A stretch of DNA of 52,797 nucleotides, from contig NW_003142305.1 of the NCBI RefSeq assembly GCF_000003605.2, positions 8,244-61,040 on the forward strand, in the 5' to 3' direction. The notes under the pieces are model-generated. The model did no database searches. It was not told where the DNA came from and was given only the letters and a program-made list of their open reading frames with translations. Position numbers and translations under genes: made by a program. Source of the stretch: Saccoglossus kowalevskii. Taxonomy: Eukaryota > Hemichordata > Enteropneusta > Harrimaniidae. Position 1 is the stretch's first letter. Every line of letters begins with the position of its first letter. This document shows positions 12,081 through 24,435 of this stretch, one piece after another.

Positions 12081-14187
12081 TAACCTCTGTAGCAGTCGTA
12101 ATTTTACCCTTGTTGGATTAACGGAGATAATGAGATCATGCATTTCAAATTATGTATTAAAATTGTGTCCCTGGCAACCACATTTATTATCATGTCAGAA
12201 CACAGTTTATTTTCAATATAGACATGTTATATCTAGAGCAGTTTTTAAGTATCTATTGTTTTTTAAAGCTAGTGATGTTAGGTTAGAAACATTGTATATT
12301 CAGTATCATGGTGTGATATTAAATTATCAGTCATAATGGTATAACCTTGTTTTTAGCAGTCTTTGAATGTGTGTTGTGTGTGTTCGTTCAACATCAGAAC
12401 ATTGCTCCATGTAGTCTCAAAGCTTGCATTTACAATGCACAGTTTAGAATGCCTGGCTCAAAGTTCTTGGTGGTGAAGGAATGTGTGCTTTTATGTCAGT
12501 ATTGTTCAAACCAGCACTTGTAGCACAAGTTAGGCTGCTGTGTAGGTGGGTGGGTGGGTTGGTTCTAGTGTTGTGAAAAGTGAAACAAAAAACTGGTAGA
12601 AAGTATGGCAAGGTCACATGCCCTTGGAGGAGCATACTATATACTAACACACCCATGGAAAAAACACTCAAAATTTTCATGCAATTACTATTCTAGGTTT
12701 AATTTAAAGATGACAAAAATTGTAAAGTCATGCTGCAATACATGGGATTTCCCCTGAAAAGGACATTTTCCTTTCAAGGCATTTCTATTCATATGCAAAT
12801 TATAGTGTCTGATTGTGTTTTTCATGGTGTTGCATCACTTGAGGTCATGGGTTGCTATAGTGATTTGTATATAAATTTTCTGTTGGGAGTGTGGAAAGAA
12901 TAGTTTTGCTACCATATGTGATACACCGTGAAGCATGCGACAAACATGCTGTACCCATACGGTTGTTTTCGGACTTTGCCCAGATGACACTATGCACATT
13001 GTGAGATAGGTCAAACAAAGTCAAGGTCAAAACAGGTCATGGTCACTAGCTTATTGTCATCACCCAATATTAAAACTGAGAATTTGTCACTGGTTGTACT
13101 ATTTTCAGTTGTCATGGTGATCCTTCCAGCTGTTGATGAATGTTACACCATAAACTAAGTGAAATTCAGTTTTATAAAATTATGTTCAATTATTTGTCCA
13201 TCTCTGTCTGTGGATACACGTATACAGTGCATCAACACTTAAAGTGGGAATAATGGTAAAATGATTGTGTACACGTAGTCTTGTGATCACCAGTCACATG
13301 GTTAGTATCCAAACCACAATTACTTTGAGTAATGCATAATGCTGAAGGAAGAAATGGCATTTACATACAATGTATTGACTCCCCTGCCAAATGGCACTTG
13401 ATTTCATACTGGGTTTCCGCTAAACATTTGTCATTTGGTGATTTAATTTTAGGTTTGGCTACAACAAATTGTCATTTCAGTCACCAATGGTTCTGACTGA
13501 TTTTAAACCATGAACTGTTCTGACAATATGGTCATTTAAAAACATGTCATCATTGACAAACAAGAAAAAATATAGTTAACTAATTATTATGAAGTGGACT
13601 GGTATGTTACATTAGCAGATTTCAAGTTGAAAAATTTGCACATTGCTATTTGTTTGCAATTGGCTGACCAAAGTACAAATTGTTGTGTCCTTAAATATCA
13701 TCTAATTCAATAATAGGTAGAAATGTCCCTAGTAGCACTTAACTCACTGATTCTTGTGGCATTTTAGGGTGGAATCGGAACTTTTATTCAGCTGTTCCAG
13801 TTCTCACAGATGTTGTGTGTGTGACGTAAAGGTATAACAAGGAAAAGACAAATTTTCTGGTAAAATACAAAATATATTTAATTCAGCTTTGAAAATCAAT
13901 ATTAAAACAGTGATATAACAAAGTGTAAATATTTATAATTACAGCCTGAATCGCAGACACAAACTTTATAACTGTAGTATTACAGTTAAATTCATGGCAA
14001 ATTTAGTAAGGATTAATTAAAATAACAATAACTTTTGTGTGAGTATAGATGCCATGTGTAGTGGTTAAATTACAATTTATAAAATACTGCTTTGTGTACT
14101 GTACAGAATGTATTTTGTAACCTAAACCACTCATAATCAAAAAGGCTAGAATGATTATGAGTACACTCATGACCAAAAAAATGACAA

Positions 14188-14323
14188 TACTGTGGAATAC
14201 TTTATTTTCGCTGGAATTAATTTTCGCTGAAAAGGCTTTTTGTATGGAATTTATTTTCACTGATTTTTGATGAGTTTAATGTGAAATATAGGAAATAAAG
14301 TATATTCGCTGGATTCTACAGTA
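14188..14323 (+). mobile_element. palindromic MITE, copy 2 (internally deleted)
   Basis: The left half matches the other copies (TACTGTGGAATACTTTATTT, then TTTTCGCTGG), but the right subterminal arm is missing; it ends at TCTACAGTA. It lies downstream of the C/EBP gene. Confidence 0.75.
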
Positions 14324-14451
14324 TTACCATAGTAACTAACATACCTATCATTGGTGCCAAAGCATGTTGGTGTATGTGTTAATACTGCTTACATACGACT
14401 GTTCATTTCACATGTGCGAGAACCACTCCTTCCCTCCCTGAAACCTTGATA

Positions 14452-14650
14452 TACTGTAAAATACTTCATTTTAGCTGGAATTAATTTTTACTAAAAAGAC
14501 TTTGCGTTTTTTGTATGTATTTTATTTTCACCGATTTTCGATGAGTTGAAAGGTGAAATATAGAAAAAAAAAGTATATTAGTTGAATTTTATTTTCACTG
14601 AACCATCCCTTCAGCAAAAATAAATTCAGAGCGAAAATAAAGTTACAGTA
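14452..14650 (+). mobile_element. palindromic MITE, copy 3
   Basis: Begins TACTGTAAAATACTTCATTT and ends AAAATAAAGTTACAGTA. It has the same internal TTTTCACCGATTTTCGATGA core as other copies, with no coding capacity. Confidence 0.8.
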
Positions 14651-14935
14651 CTATGAATACAAGGGTACTCCTCCTGAGATATAAAGACAATTTAACAATG
14701 CCCTTCAAGTCCATATGAGGTGTGACAGTTGTAAAAGTATGTGAGTAGTCGATACAAGTATGGGCCGAACTGTTTAACTGAGGGGCAATGCAGCCCTCAA
14801 TCCATTGTTATACACGTGGTACCCATAATGCAATGCAGGCATCTTGCATCCACCTATGAAATCGATATTATAGACATTCAAAATGTCACAAGCTTCAAAC
14901 TCTAGTTGACAATGTATTGAATAAACATCCATTAT

Positions 14936-17900
14936 CTAAATTTGGATTTCTTCTAAGACTATCTGCTTCTTTGATGAAGATTCTTCCAGTAAGGCAAGTA
15001 CAAAGCATTTCAACGAATCAAGTGATTTACCCAGAATGCACTGCATGTCATATCCATCTTCAGAGTCATCAGAGTCTGAGAGTAATTTCTCTATAGTACA
15101 CTGCAGCAACTAGAGGCAACCAAAATTACAACCTTGAAGGTTATTTCTCATGAAGGGAAGGATGATATTGAAAAATTTCATGAAACCATGGGAAACCTTA
15201 CCTTTCTTGATACATTCTGTATTTTCATACAGAAAAAGTACAATAAATAATTTTTAGAGGTTTTATACTATTAGTAAAAATAATGGAATATTTACCTTAA
15301 CTTTGACAGTCATATTTTTTAACTGTGAACATTTTACGTATACTTCTAAATTCATTTTAATTTGTGGACTGGTTACACTTCTGTCACAATCATTACAGTG
15401 TAACTGTGTGACACTGAAATGAACAAAAAAATAAATTCTTAGCATGTTAGACAAAAATAAATATATACTGGGTAGTATATAGGTTGTAAACAAAAATAAT
15501 GTTCATAATGTAATATGGTGCCACTTCCTTTTGAAAGTCACTCTCATCCTAGTCTTAACATGTTAGGGGTGTTACCACATTTCACAGTCTTAACACAAAC
15601 AGATAACATTTTTACAGTTAGAAACATTGATTATTATTGAGCTGTGATCATGATAGCATACAAAATAACAGTTCATTGGTTTGTTATGAAATATAAGTGA
15701 AATTAAACTTATATATATATATAACCAATCAGAATGCTGGAAGAGCCAGATGAACGAATTCAGAAATATTTTAATAGCAAGACAGAAGTGCTTTACAAAA
15801 GTTGCGATTTGTTAAAAAAAAAGGGGGAAATTTGGATTTTCGGAAAATAAACTCATCATTATAGAAGTATTTAACACTTCACATTGATAACAGCTCAGAA
15901 AAGATTGAAATGTTCTAAAAATGATTCCTATGTTACCATGTTTGTATATAATAAACCAATTATGCTATTTATAACCAACTTTTTTATCAATTATCAGTTG
16001 GCTACTATCTTGCGATAGTCAGGTACCTACTTGTCATCTTCTCCACCTTGTAATCTTTCATTACCACAGACATCACAAGCTGGCCATGAAAATGCAGTGG
16101 ATTCATCAACACCATATATAACACCTACAGACATGGCAAAACAAATTTTTATCAACACATTACAAGCTGAAAACCTATAGTCCTTTGTGCTTGACCCACT
16201 TTTAATGAAATTTATTGATGCATTTTAAACCATTGAAAGTTCTGCCAGATGAACTTCAATATAAAGGTTCTGATTATTTGCTGATTGATACCTATCATCA
16301 ACAAAAACACACAACGGGAGTGTTAGCATGAATTAAAATCATTTCTGCACCTAATTCTGATATAATATACATGAACATTTTTGTTTTGGTCTGAATGGTC
16401 TCAATAATTAGGAAAACTAGCAAGTAAACATTTATATTAGGGAATTAATAATCAGAAGCACAAACCTTCAAGTTCCACCAGGGAGTGGGTTTTAATTTTC
16501 ATATCTACTAGTATTTTTGGTAAAACAATCTGCAATTTCCCAGAAAACTCTTTAGCTAGTTCATCACCAATGTGCATTGTGTCAGCTTCTAGTGATGTCG
16601 TAGGATCAGATGCAGTCAGAAAGACTCTACTACAAACATCAGCATACATATGTGAAGGATTATCTGAAAAAAATGTAATTTAATGTAATGTTCTTTTCAA
16701 GTCCATGTCAACTGGTATTATTTTCTACATAATAATTTTAAAATGTGGCAATAACCTGGGGAAAATCAGGAAACCATAGAAAGAATTCCCATGCACCGAA
16801 GGCTTGAAGCCCAAATAGGGAATATTTAAAATTACCGGATTCGGCTGATACCCCGCCCATCCTAAACCCTGCCCATGGGCGATGTTTCAAATAGTGGGCG
16901 ATGTTTTGGTCCACACATTGTCTGACTGAACCAACAAACATTTTTACAGACCCCAATTTTCCCGTCCGACATCTTGTATCGAGTGCGCTATTTCAAATAT
17001 GACGCTAAAATAATTCACTGTGAAGCCGAAAAGCATTAAAAACTTCAATAAAACCAATGGGCGAACTAAAATGTCTCCTGCGTTTCACATGCGACATGAT
17101 TATTAAAAAACACAGAGTTAAGCGATCATGTACGTTCTATAAAGCTAACCTTGTACACATAATCTTGTACTGACGTGTTTTTTCTCCAAAAAAGACGTTC
17201 TCTTTTAGTTAACCCCCAGTTAGCTTTTCGCGTTCATGGTATTTGTGAGAGTTGAAAGATTTTTTGAACACATGACAAGTAACTATATTGATTTACGTAC
17301 GTTACGTCATGTACGTTCTATAAAGCTAACCTTGTACACATAATCTTGTACTGACGTGTTTTTTCTCCAAAAAAAGACGTTCTCTTTCAGTTAACCCCCA
17401 GTTAGCTCTTCGCGTTCATGGTATTTGTGAGAGTTGAAAGATTTTTTGGGTGGCTCGAATTTAACTATCAGTGCGTGAACTCAAACCCGTGGTTATTAGA
17501 GTTCAGTCGAAATGTACGTGAATATTATTGCGATCGAGTTTATTATATTATAGTAAAATTTAACTTGACGCATGGTATGGTTTATATTACATGTTCACTT
17601 TATTTTGAATAAAAAAATCACCATTGGAACATTGGTGAATCACAAGTATTTAAAATATTTTCTTGACTTTCCATAGATACCCGACTACTATCATTTTTAA
17701 TGATTTAAATGCGCCAATGTTTATGTTTGCATAATTATTACGAATGCAACGCATTATCAAGTCGGTAATATTGAAATATTCACAGACCCAATACCCCGGG
17801 TCAGTGCCCTAACAATAGTAAAAATTAACTTGAGTTTGCGTAATTATCATGAAAGCAATACATTTAATACAAAGTTGAAATATTCAGAGCTGGTACAATA

Positions 17901-20714
17901 TTGTAAACAAATTTGCGTAATTAGAAAAGCAGTGCACTAAGTAAACGACGTTGATATATTCAAAGCCAGTACATAGTTGCATACAAGTTGCGTAATTACA
18001 GTACCGTCGGATATAAGGAAAATTTTACTAGATCGACGTGCGCACCGCAAAAGAAAAAGGTTGCTAAGGTAACGCGCCAGTTCAGCGCGTGAGTTGGGGT
18101 CAAACTTCGGTCAACACAGGGGGGGGGGATTGGCACGAGAGGGCGCCATCCAATCTGAATGGAACGTTTCGACGTCAGTCGTCCGTAGCCATCATCAAAG
18201 CAACAACGTCCCGTTTACGAACAGATGAAATAATTTCAGCAATTTCTTTACAGAATAATCCTCAACAAAACTTAGAAACATTTCATAGACAACTACAGGC
18301 TCCAAAATTATTGTCTATTGCAAAACAATTCAACTGACAACCAGTTTGACGCCACAATTTCTTGCTGGAGCCCGAGTTCTATGCGTGATTTTATTGCGTT
18401 CAAAACTGTTCCATTTCAAACTGCGCATGCACAAACACTGTGGTTTCTCGAAATGCATGCTAATTAGATAACTTGTCACTGATAAAAGTCACCGAAAACA
18501 TTTTGAGCAATTTTGAGCAATAGTACTAGAGTGAAATTTAAACGTGCCTCTGCATTCTCCATGAATTTCGTAACTTGCTATGATCATGGTAAAGAGAAAA
18601 CCTATGCTTACTTTCAACAGTTAGCTGGAGTCGAATCGAAAATGTGTCTCAAAAAATACCTTTACATCATTTTTCCGAATATTTGTTCAGCTCGTAACGA
18701 TAGAATCAGTCAATTTAGAACTAACATGTATGCTATCGGAAAGCATTTTGGCACAATATTACTGAAAAAACGAGTTTTTCATTGCTCATGAATATTAATT
18801 TATGCAAATGAGACGATTATTTCAACCAATCGTGTCATGCAACTCCCCCCCTGGGTCAACACACACTTGATGCCAGCATCACCGCGCAGCAAGTTTCGCA
18901 AAGAAGTACTTCAAGTTCAATTGCGTCCCAAAATTATGTCGCTAATCACTCGGTTGTCGCAGCGTGTGTTGTGTCATGTCCATGATGCACCCCGTTTCGA
19001 CTTGCTTTTCCTTTTTAGTGCATGTTCTTGTTCACGTAAAATTCGACCTCTCACCAATGTTTTAAAACACTTTGAATTTATACTTTGCATGATTATATTT
19101 GGTCAACGCGAAACATTATTTTTTCTAGACCATTTCTATCAATGCAGGGTTATTTTTTTAGACAAGATGGGCCTCGTAATATCTGCCATCTTTTGGTCAA
19201 CATTTTTCTAAAAAAAAATCGAATCCTCCATAAGATCGCCCAGGGTGGGGTATCAGCCGAATCCGGTAATTACAAATTGAAATCTGAGTAGTTGTCATCA
19301 AAAAATCAGAAAATAGTTTATAAGAAAATAATTTATGCTAATTAGATTATTAATATTCATCCCTTTCAACCTTAAAGTATTCATGGCTGGATTATCCAAG
19401 AGCACCTATGTACCAAGTTTCATAACAAATTGATGAGTGGCACTGTAGTTATATGTGAAACACCTATAAATTGGCTAATTTATGCAAATTAGAAAATTAG
19501 TATGCATGGAATTCCACCCAAATCTAGCCACATTGGTTCTTGCAATATATGCAGCTGAACTTTGGCCAATTATTATACAAATTAGAAAATTAATATGTAT
19601 AAACAGATTTCAACCCAAATGTACTAAAGTTACATTGAAATCTGACAAGTGGTTCTTGAGATGTCTGTCAGCCAGATTGCAATGCAGAAAACAGCACAGT
19701 TTTAGTCACACAAAATGATAAAGCCTGCCCTTTTGGTGCCTCCTAAACATTTAGCTAGTTTTGTGATAGCTGGCCAAGAGGGAGCGATACCATTTTACAA
19801 AATGGAGCAATGCCATTTTGTTTTAATGAATGCAGTTCTAGTGCCATATCTTTGACATGCTTTGACAAATGTTATACATGTATATTCATTATAATCATGT
19901 CATAGGTATACAGATTTATTGGTTTGACAATCCAATTCAAAATGGCCGAATGGTGGCTATTTTTGTGCAAAAAATCAAGTATTTCTGGCATTCCAGAACC
20001 AGACTGCGGCCATTTACAGATGGATTTTGTTCAAACATGGTACATACATTAGACATTATTGAACCTTGATGCACATCATTTTGTTTTTCAGATCAGATTC
20101 AAAATGGCTTACTGGTGGCCATGTTGTTTTAAGAATGCAGTTCTAGAGCCATATATCTGCATGCTTTTAATAATTATGTTCAAATTTTATATATTCATTA
20201 TACATGACATAGATAAACAGATGTATTCATTTGAATATCTGATTCAAAATGGCTTACTGGTGGCCATTTTGTTTTAATGAATGCAGTTATAGAGCCATAT
20301 CTCTTGACATGCATTTTCAACAATATTGATACAGCGATCACAGACAAAACACAAGACCTAGTTCACAAACACTATAGCATTTGGACTGACAGTTATTTTA
20401 GTTAAGGGTGGCGATATGTTAATCATATACCTACCAATGGCCTTCTCAAAACAAACATCTTGCAAATAGACCACCTGTCCAGCAGTGAGAGCTTGTCTCA
20501 CAGAACCCAACAGGGTACAGGAACTAGTGATATGTACATATACATATGGCCTTGGCTTGCATATAAACTTGTCATTCATATACAATGATGAATCCGTGAA
20601 AAATATGTGGTAGCCACCCATGTAGGTTTGTTGATTCTCTTCTCCAGTGTTCCCATCTGATCTGATGTAAACAAGTTTGCCATATATGCACACTCTGCAG
20701 TGCTTACATTCAAG
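14936..20714 (-). CDS. SPIDR: SPIDR-like DNA-repair scaffold, C-terminal five exons
   Basis: Five minus-strand exons join in phase in transcription order: 20714-20435, 16663-16466, 16124-16031, 15413-15296 and 15100-14936, with a TAG stop. They encode about 284 residues. The first reads ECKHCRVCIYGKLVYIR and ends VVYLQDVCFEKAI, an OB-fold-like segment. The third and fourth supply a split zinc ribbon (CDVC, then CNDC) followed by a conserved LEVYVKCSQ stretch. The last holds ILGKSLDSLKCFV. This pattern matches the C-terminus of SPIDR (KIAA0146) as I recall it; SPIDR bridges RAD51/FIGNL1 and BLM in homologous recombination. Tail-to-tail position with a C/EBP gene matches the human SPIDR-CEBPD order. 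SHLD2-type OB/zinc-ribbon proteins are the alternative. Human SPIDR is about 915 residues; the upstream exons were not found. The intron between the first two exons holds a TIR element with a nested hAT-like element. Confidence 0.65.
17128..17443. repeat. direct duplication, ~136-base units 180 apart
   Basis: The block starting CATGTACGTTCTATAAAGCT at 17128 recurs at 17308 with very few differences through the stretch ending AGAGTTGAAAGATTTTTTG. It is internal to the TACCGG-ended element. Confidence 0.85.
18117..18853 (+). mobile_element. hAT-like non-autonomous element, copy 1
   Basis: Ends CAGGGGGGGGGATTGGCA and (complement) CAGGGGGGGAGTTGCA form short inverted repeats. They are flanked by a perfect 8-base duplication GGTCAACA (18109-18116 and 18854-18861). 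CAG-initial ends with an 8-base target duplication are the hAT signature. The internal open frames resemble no transposase. Confidence 0.8.
19310..20340. repeat. tandem-core-type repeats, ~160-base period
   Basis: From about 19320 to 19680 there are degenerate units with ATTAGAAAATTAAT and CAAGTTTCATAAC motifs. From 19775 to 20330, three to four units share TTCAAAATGGC, TGGTGGCCAT and TTTTAATGAATGCAGTT with a ~150-165-base spacing. This lies in the intron upstream of SPIDR exon 2 (in recovered order). Confidence 0.6.
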
Positions 20715-20774
20715 CTATTAAATACAGAAAAACAATCAGATGAATGTATGTGGTGACAGAGAAGTCAAGATATA

Positions 20775-22029
20775 TACCGTATTACCCCGCACGCGCCCAG
20801 AGGCCTGAACGTACAAAATCGGGAAAAATTGGGGGTGGGCGCTTACCCGATTTGTGATCGTATGATAAGGTCAAATAAAGGAATGCTTTCGTACACTTTG
20901 TACACGTACTTATTTTTTGATTTATGCGAGGTTTCAATAAATGTGAGCACTCGGTCAAGAACTGTGGGAACACTAAGACACAGGGTCGAATTTCAAGAAT
21001 AAAACTTGTTTTATGTCAGCGAATGAAGTTGTATTACTCACTGAAATTGACTACAAACATGTTAAGTATTGTAATCAATGCACGGTTACATTTTTAGTAA
21101 CCGTGATCACTGCAAGTCGAAACGGCCGGGAAAAACTACCGCTTGTAATCCAAGAAGGCGATGACCTCATTAGCATAATTTTGTTCACACATGTATTGAT
21201 ACATCGCATCGTAATTACTGAAGAATACAGACAGGGTTATGAAACAAAAATAAACTTTTATTACTGATGTGAAATGTTTACAAACTATTGTGAATACATA
21301 AACATATCCAAATGGCGATACATAAAAAACAGACTGAAAATAAACTCTGGTCGACCTCATTAACATGATTTATTCACGCACCCACACACGTGACAAAATT
21401 ACAAAAATAACGATGATGCAACAAGTTCCCATCGTCGGCATGCCTCATTATGGTTATCGTGATGGACTTGAGGTCGGCAAAATGTTTTTTCTTCAACAAC
21501 AGAAAAATAATCCACATGCTGTGATGAAGGATGGAAAGAAAGTAGCAAGTTTACGACGTGATGTCTCAAAAGTGCGAGCTCCCATTATGGATTCACAGTC
21601 AGCGAAATGCTACGTTTTGAAACCAAAGCTAAGTGATTCAAACTACTCACCAAGGTATGGATCGTTGCAATATTGCAATATTGGATTCATCGTGAATGAA
21701 GAGAAAGCAGAACGTGTGCGCCACATGCTGCGTGGTTCATCTTACGTTGTTAAGTTCCAATGCGTTTTTACGTAAAAACACAAACAAAGCGGCTCTTTTC
21801 AGGGCCACCACACACTCCAAAAAGAGAACTACCGTAACAAACATACTATTTAAATAAATTGAACGCGTTCGTTTTTGAATATTGACAAATAAAACTTTAT
21901 TGTTGACCCCGTTCTTGGCTAAAAATCACCCTGGGCGTTTAACCGAGGATGTCCCCAACATGTAACTTTTGTGAAAACAGGGGGTGGGTGCTTGCCCAGG
22001 GAGGGGCGCGTGCCCGGGGTAATACGGTA
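20775..22029. mobile_element. TIR element with TACCGTATTACCCCG ends (1.25 kb)
   Basis: Inverted ends TACCGTATTACCCCG are followed on both sides by a subterminal GGGTGGG-GCTT-CCC motif. It is inserted only about 60 bases from SPIDR exon 1 (in recovered order). It carries a 136-residue ORF. It appears related to the larger element at 25.5-28.0 kb by terminal and subterminal sequence. Confidence 0.75.
21365..21775 (+). CDS. hypothetical protein of TIR element, possibly HIRAN-like
   Basis: An ATG-initiated 136-residue frame lies between the inverted ends. The central part (GLEVGKMFFLQQ, then NPHAVMKDGKKVASLRRDVS) loosely follows the order of a HIRAN-type fold (GL-VG-...-NP-AV-V-DG-KVG-LPR-S), a small DNA-end-binding module. 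I saw no transposase catalytic motif. Function is unassigned; a chance frame is possible. Confidence 0.35.
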   Translation: MIYSRTHTRDKITKITMMQQVPIVGMPHYGYRDGLEVGKMFFLQQQKNNPHAVMKDGKKVASLRRDVSKVRAPIMDSQSAKCYVLKPKLSDSNYSPRYGSLQYCNIGFIVNEEKAERVRHMLRGSSYVVKFQCVFT

Positions 22030-23356
22030 AGTGATTGAAGTCATTGAATATTCTGTAGGAAGCTGATATTTTAACGAAGCATAAATTTTATCTATCTCTA
22101 TTCTTGTTAGGTTCATAATTACAGAAATATGGAGAATAAACACAGAAAAAACTTGCATATGTGGAGATTATTTAACCAAGCAAAAAAGTAAATGAACTAC
22201 GACCTAACTAATACTCCTCCCTGTTTACGTCTCGCACTATCTCGTGTTATTTGATGAAATAATAAAGGTCATCGCCTTATTACGTTATAGTTGTGTTAGT
22301 TGATCGGTTGTTTATTCGATTAAAAACAAACATGGCACGCATCTGACCAAAGGAAAAGCCACGTACTGTTGCTAGTCTGTCTATAGTAGTCTGAGATTAT
22401 ACAAGTACATGTTAGTATACATGTCTATGACAATTTGTTTTACAACTGGATCAAAGATGGCTGACTTGTGGCTGTCTTGCTTTTGGCCGTACTGCTACAT
22501 ATATATCTTCAAAACTTATAGACCATTTTCATATTTGGTACACACATCATACATGTTAGAATACAGGTCCATCATATGAAAAATTCAGCTTACAACTGAT
22601 TTTTAATCCGTGTCAAAAACATATTTTCGACAGTGCCTAATTCATAGGATAAACACCCAATGTCAGCAAACCAAAGGTATGTTTCTAATGCATACTTTTT
22701 GGTATAAAAAAACGGATAAGCGTACACACTATTACAATATTGGAGCCATGCACTTTACTTGAGTTTTGATACAAAAAAATGCATAAATATGAAAAATAGC
22801 AAATAGAAATATATTAGATTGCAAATTTAGATGTCATTTAGTAAATCTGATTTTGTTGACACTACAATGTAGATTATATTCACTGCCTGACTATACACTA
22901 CAAATTCATCCTGAAATGTAAACATGACCAGTTATTTGCATATCCAATTTGATTTGCATATATTATGCATGTAGCAATACATGTCCATAACAATTCAATT
23001 TGTGATTAGATAAAAGACAACAGGCTTGCGGCCATCTTGCTTTTTGGTAATATTACTTTATCTTAGACATCAATAACATTTCCCCTTATTGCAACAGGGA
23101 CTTTGTCATTAACATTGATTAATTTGTTTACTTGTTTATGATGTAATGGTTCAGTTTGATGGTCCTTGTAAGGTCATTGCAATTTAATGGGACTTGTTTT
23201 CATTGGTATATAGACAAAGTCTGTAAAGGTGGCCTGCTATTTTCTACAATATTCATATTTAACAAAAAAATGTATTGTTTTCGTCACAAGCAAGCATATT
23301 TGAAACTTAGGTTAATGTTCCTACAACATACATGTACATTTGAATACTACATGCTA

Positions 23357-24315
23357 AAATTAAACCCAGCAAGTTAGTTTTCCTACATTGTAGCATAGCA
23401 AGTTAGTCTTCCTACATTGTAGCATAGCAAGTTAGTCTTCCTACATTGTAGCATAGCAAGTTATTCTTCCTACATTGTAGCATAGCAAGGTATTCTTCCT
23501 ACAATACATCGTAGCATAGCAAGTTAGTCTTCCTACAATACATCGTAGCATAGCAAGTTAGTTTTCCTACATTGTAGCATAGCAAGTTATTCTTCCTACA
23601 TTGTAGCATAGCAAGTTAGTCTTCCTACATTGTAGCATAGCAAGTTAGTCTTCCTACATTGTAGCATAGCAAGTTAGTCTTCCTACATTGTTAATGTAGC
23701 ATAGCAAGTTAGTCTTCCTACATTGTAGCATAGCAAGTTAGTCTTCCTACATTGTAGCATAGCAAGTTAGTCTTCCTACATTGTATCATAGCAAGTTAGT
23801 CTTCCTACATTGTAGCATAGCAAGTTAGTCTTCCTACATTGTATCATAGCAAGTTATTCTTCCTACATCGTAGCATAGCAAGTTAGTTTTCCTACATTGT
23901 AGCATAGCAAGTTATTCTTCCTACATTGTAGCATAGCAAGTTAGTCTTCCTACATTGTAGCATAGCAAGTTAGTCTTCCTACATTCTAGCATAGCAAGTT
24001 AGTCTTCCTACATTGTTAATGTAGCATAGCAAGTTAGTCTTCCTACATTGTAGCATAGCAAGTTAGTCTTCCTACATTGTAGCATAGCAAGTTAGTCTTC
24101 CTACATTGTATCATAGCAAGTTAGTCTTCCTACATTGTAGCATAGCAAGTTAGTCTTCCTACATTGTATCATAGCAAGTTATTCTTCCTACATTGTAGCA
24201 TAGCGAGTTAGTCTTCCTACATTGTAGCATAGCAAGTTAGTCTTCCTACATTGTAGCATAGCAAGTTAGTCTTCCTACATTGTAGCATAGCAAGTTAGTC
24301 TTCCTACATTGTAGC
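23357..24315. repeat. 29-base minisatellite, ~33 copies, with 325-base higher-order repeat
   Basis: The unit is TAGCATAGCAAGTTAGTC followed by TTCCTACATTG. Unit variants (TCATAGC, TTATTC, TTAATG insertion) recur at 325 bases, that is 11 units plus 6 bases. Adjacent units create the hairpin CTACATTGTAG at each junction. The array ends about 120 bases upstream of the first recovered receptor exon. Confidence 0.95.
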
Positions 24316-24435
24316 AAAGTTAGCCAGTGAAGTTCATTACTCAATATGAATTACTGCTATTAAATTTGAGACTTGCACACCACTATCTTCGTGGAATATT
24401 TTTCACACTAATTGTTTTTTTTTTCTTTTTTGTAG

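Larger units (their letters stand above)
12081..14935. other. C/EBP 3'UTR and spacer to SPIDR-like gene
   Basis: No coding feature is supported here. The first part is the likely C/EBP 3'UTR, with a G-rich GGTGGGTGGGTGGG stretch near 12545 that could form a quadruplex in RNA. Two copies of the palindromic MITE lie at 14188-14323 (internally deleted) and 14452-14650. The rest shows nothing recognisable. Confidence 0.5.
16833..19268. mobile_element. TIR element with TACCGG ends (2.4 kb), non-autonomous
   Basis: Ends are near-perfect ~25-30-base inverted repeats beginning TACCGGATTCGGCTGATACC and including an adjacent ATT. It lies in an intron of the SPIDR-like gene. It contains a 180-base-spaced direct duplication (17128 and 17308) and a nested hAT-like element at 18117-18853. 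No transposase is recognisable. The exact target duplication is unclear because the AT-rich flanks are symmetrical. Confidence 0.75.
20715..24435. other. gap between SPIDR-like and receptor genes
   Basis: It contains the TACCGT-ended element at 20775-22029, tandem-core-like debris near 22380-22560 and 22980-23050, and the 29-base minisatellite. The expected upstream exons of both flanking genes were not recognised here. Confidence 0.45.

Noticed and set aside
18513-19291. Plus-strand frames as possible genes
   Set aside because: They lie inside the hAT-like and TACCGG-ended elements and run through their inverted ends. No transposase motif is visible.
21013-21267. 84-residue ATG frame in the TACCGT element
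   Set aside because: No domain is recognisable and it overlaps no conserved feature. Kept only as part of the element.
23357-24315. CRISPR-like array
   Set aside because: The 29-base units are contiguous without unique spacers, and the context is an animal intron-rich locus. It is a minisatellite.
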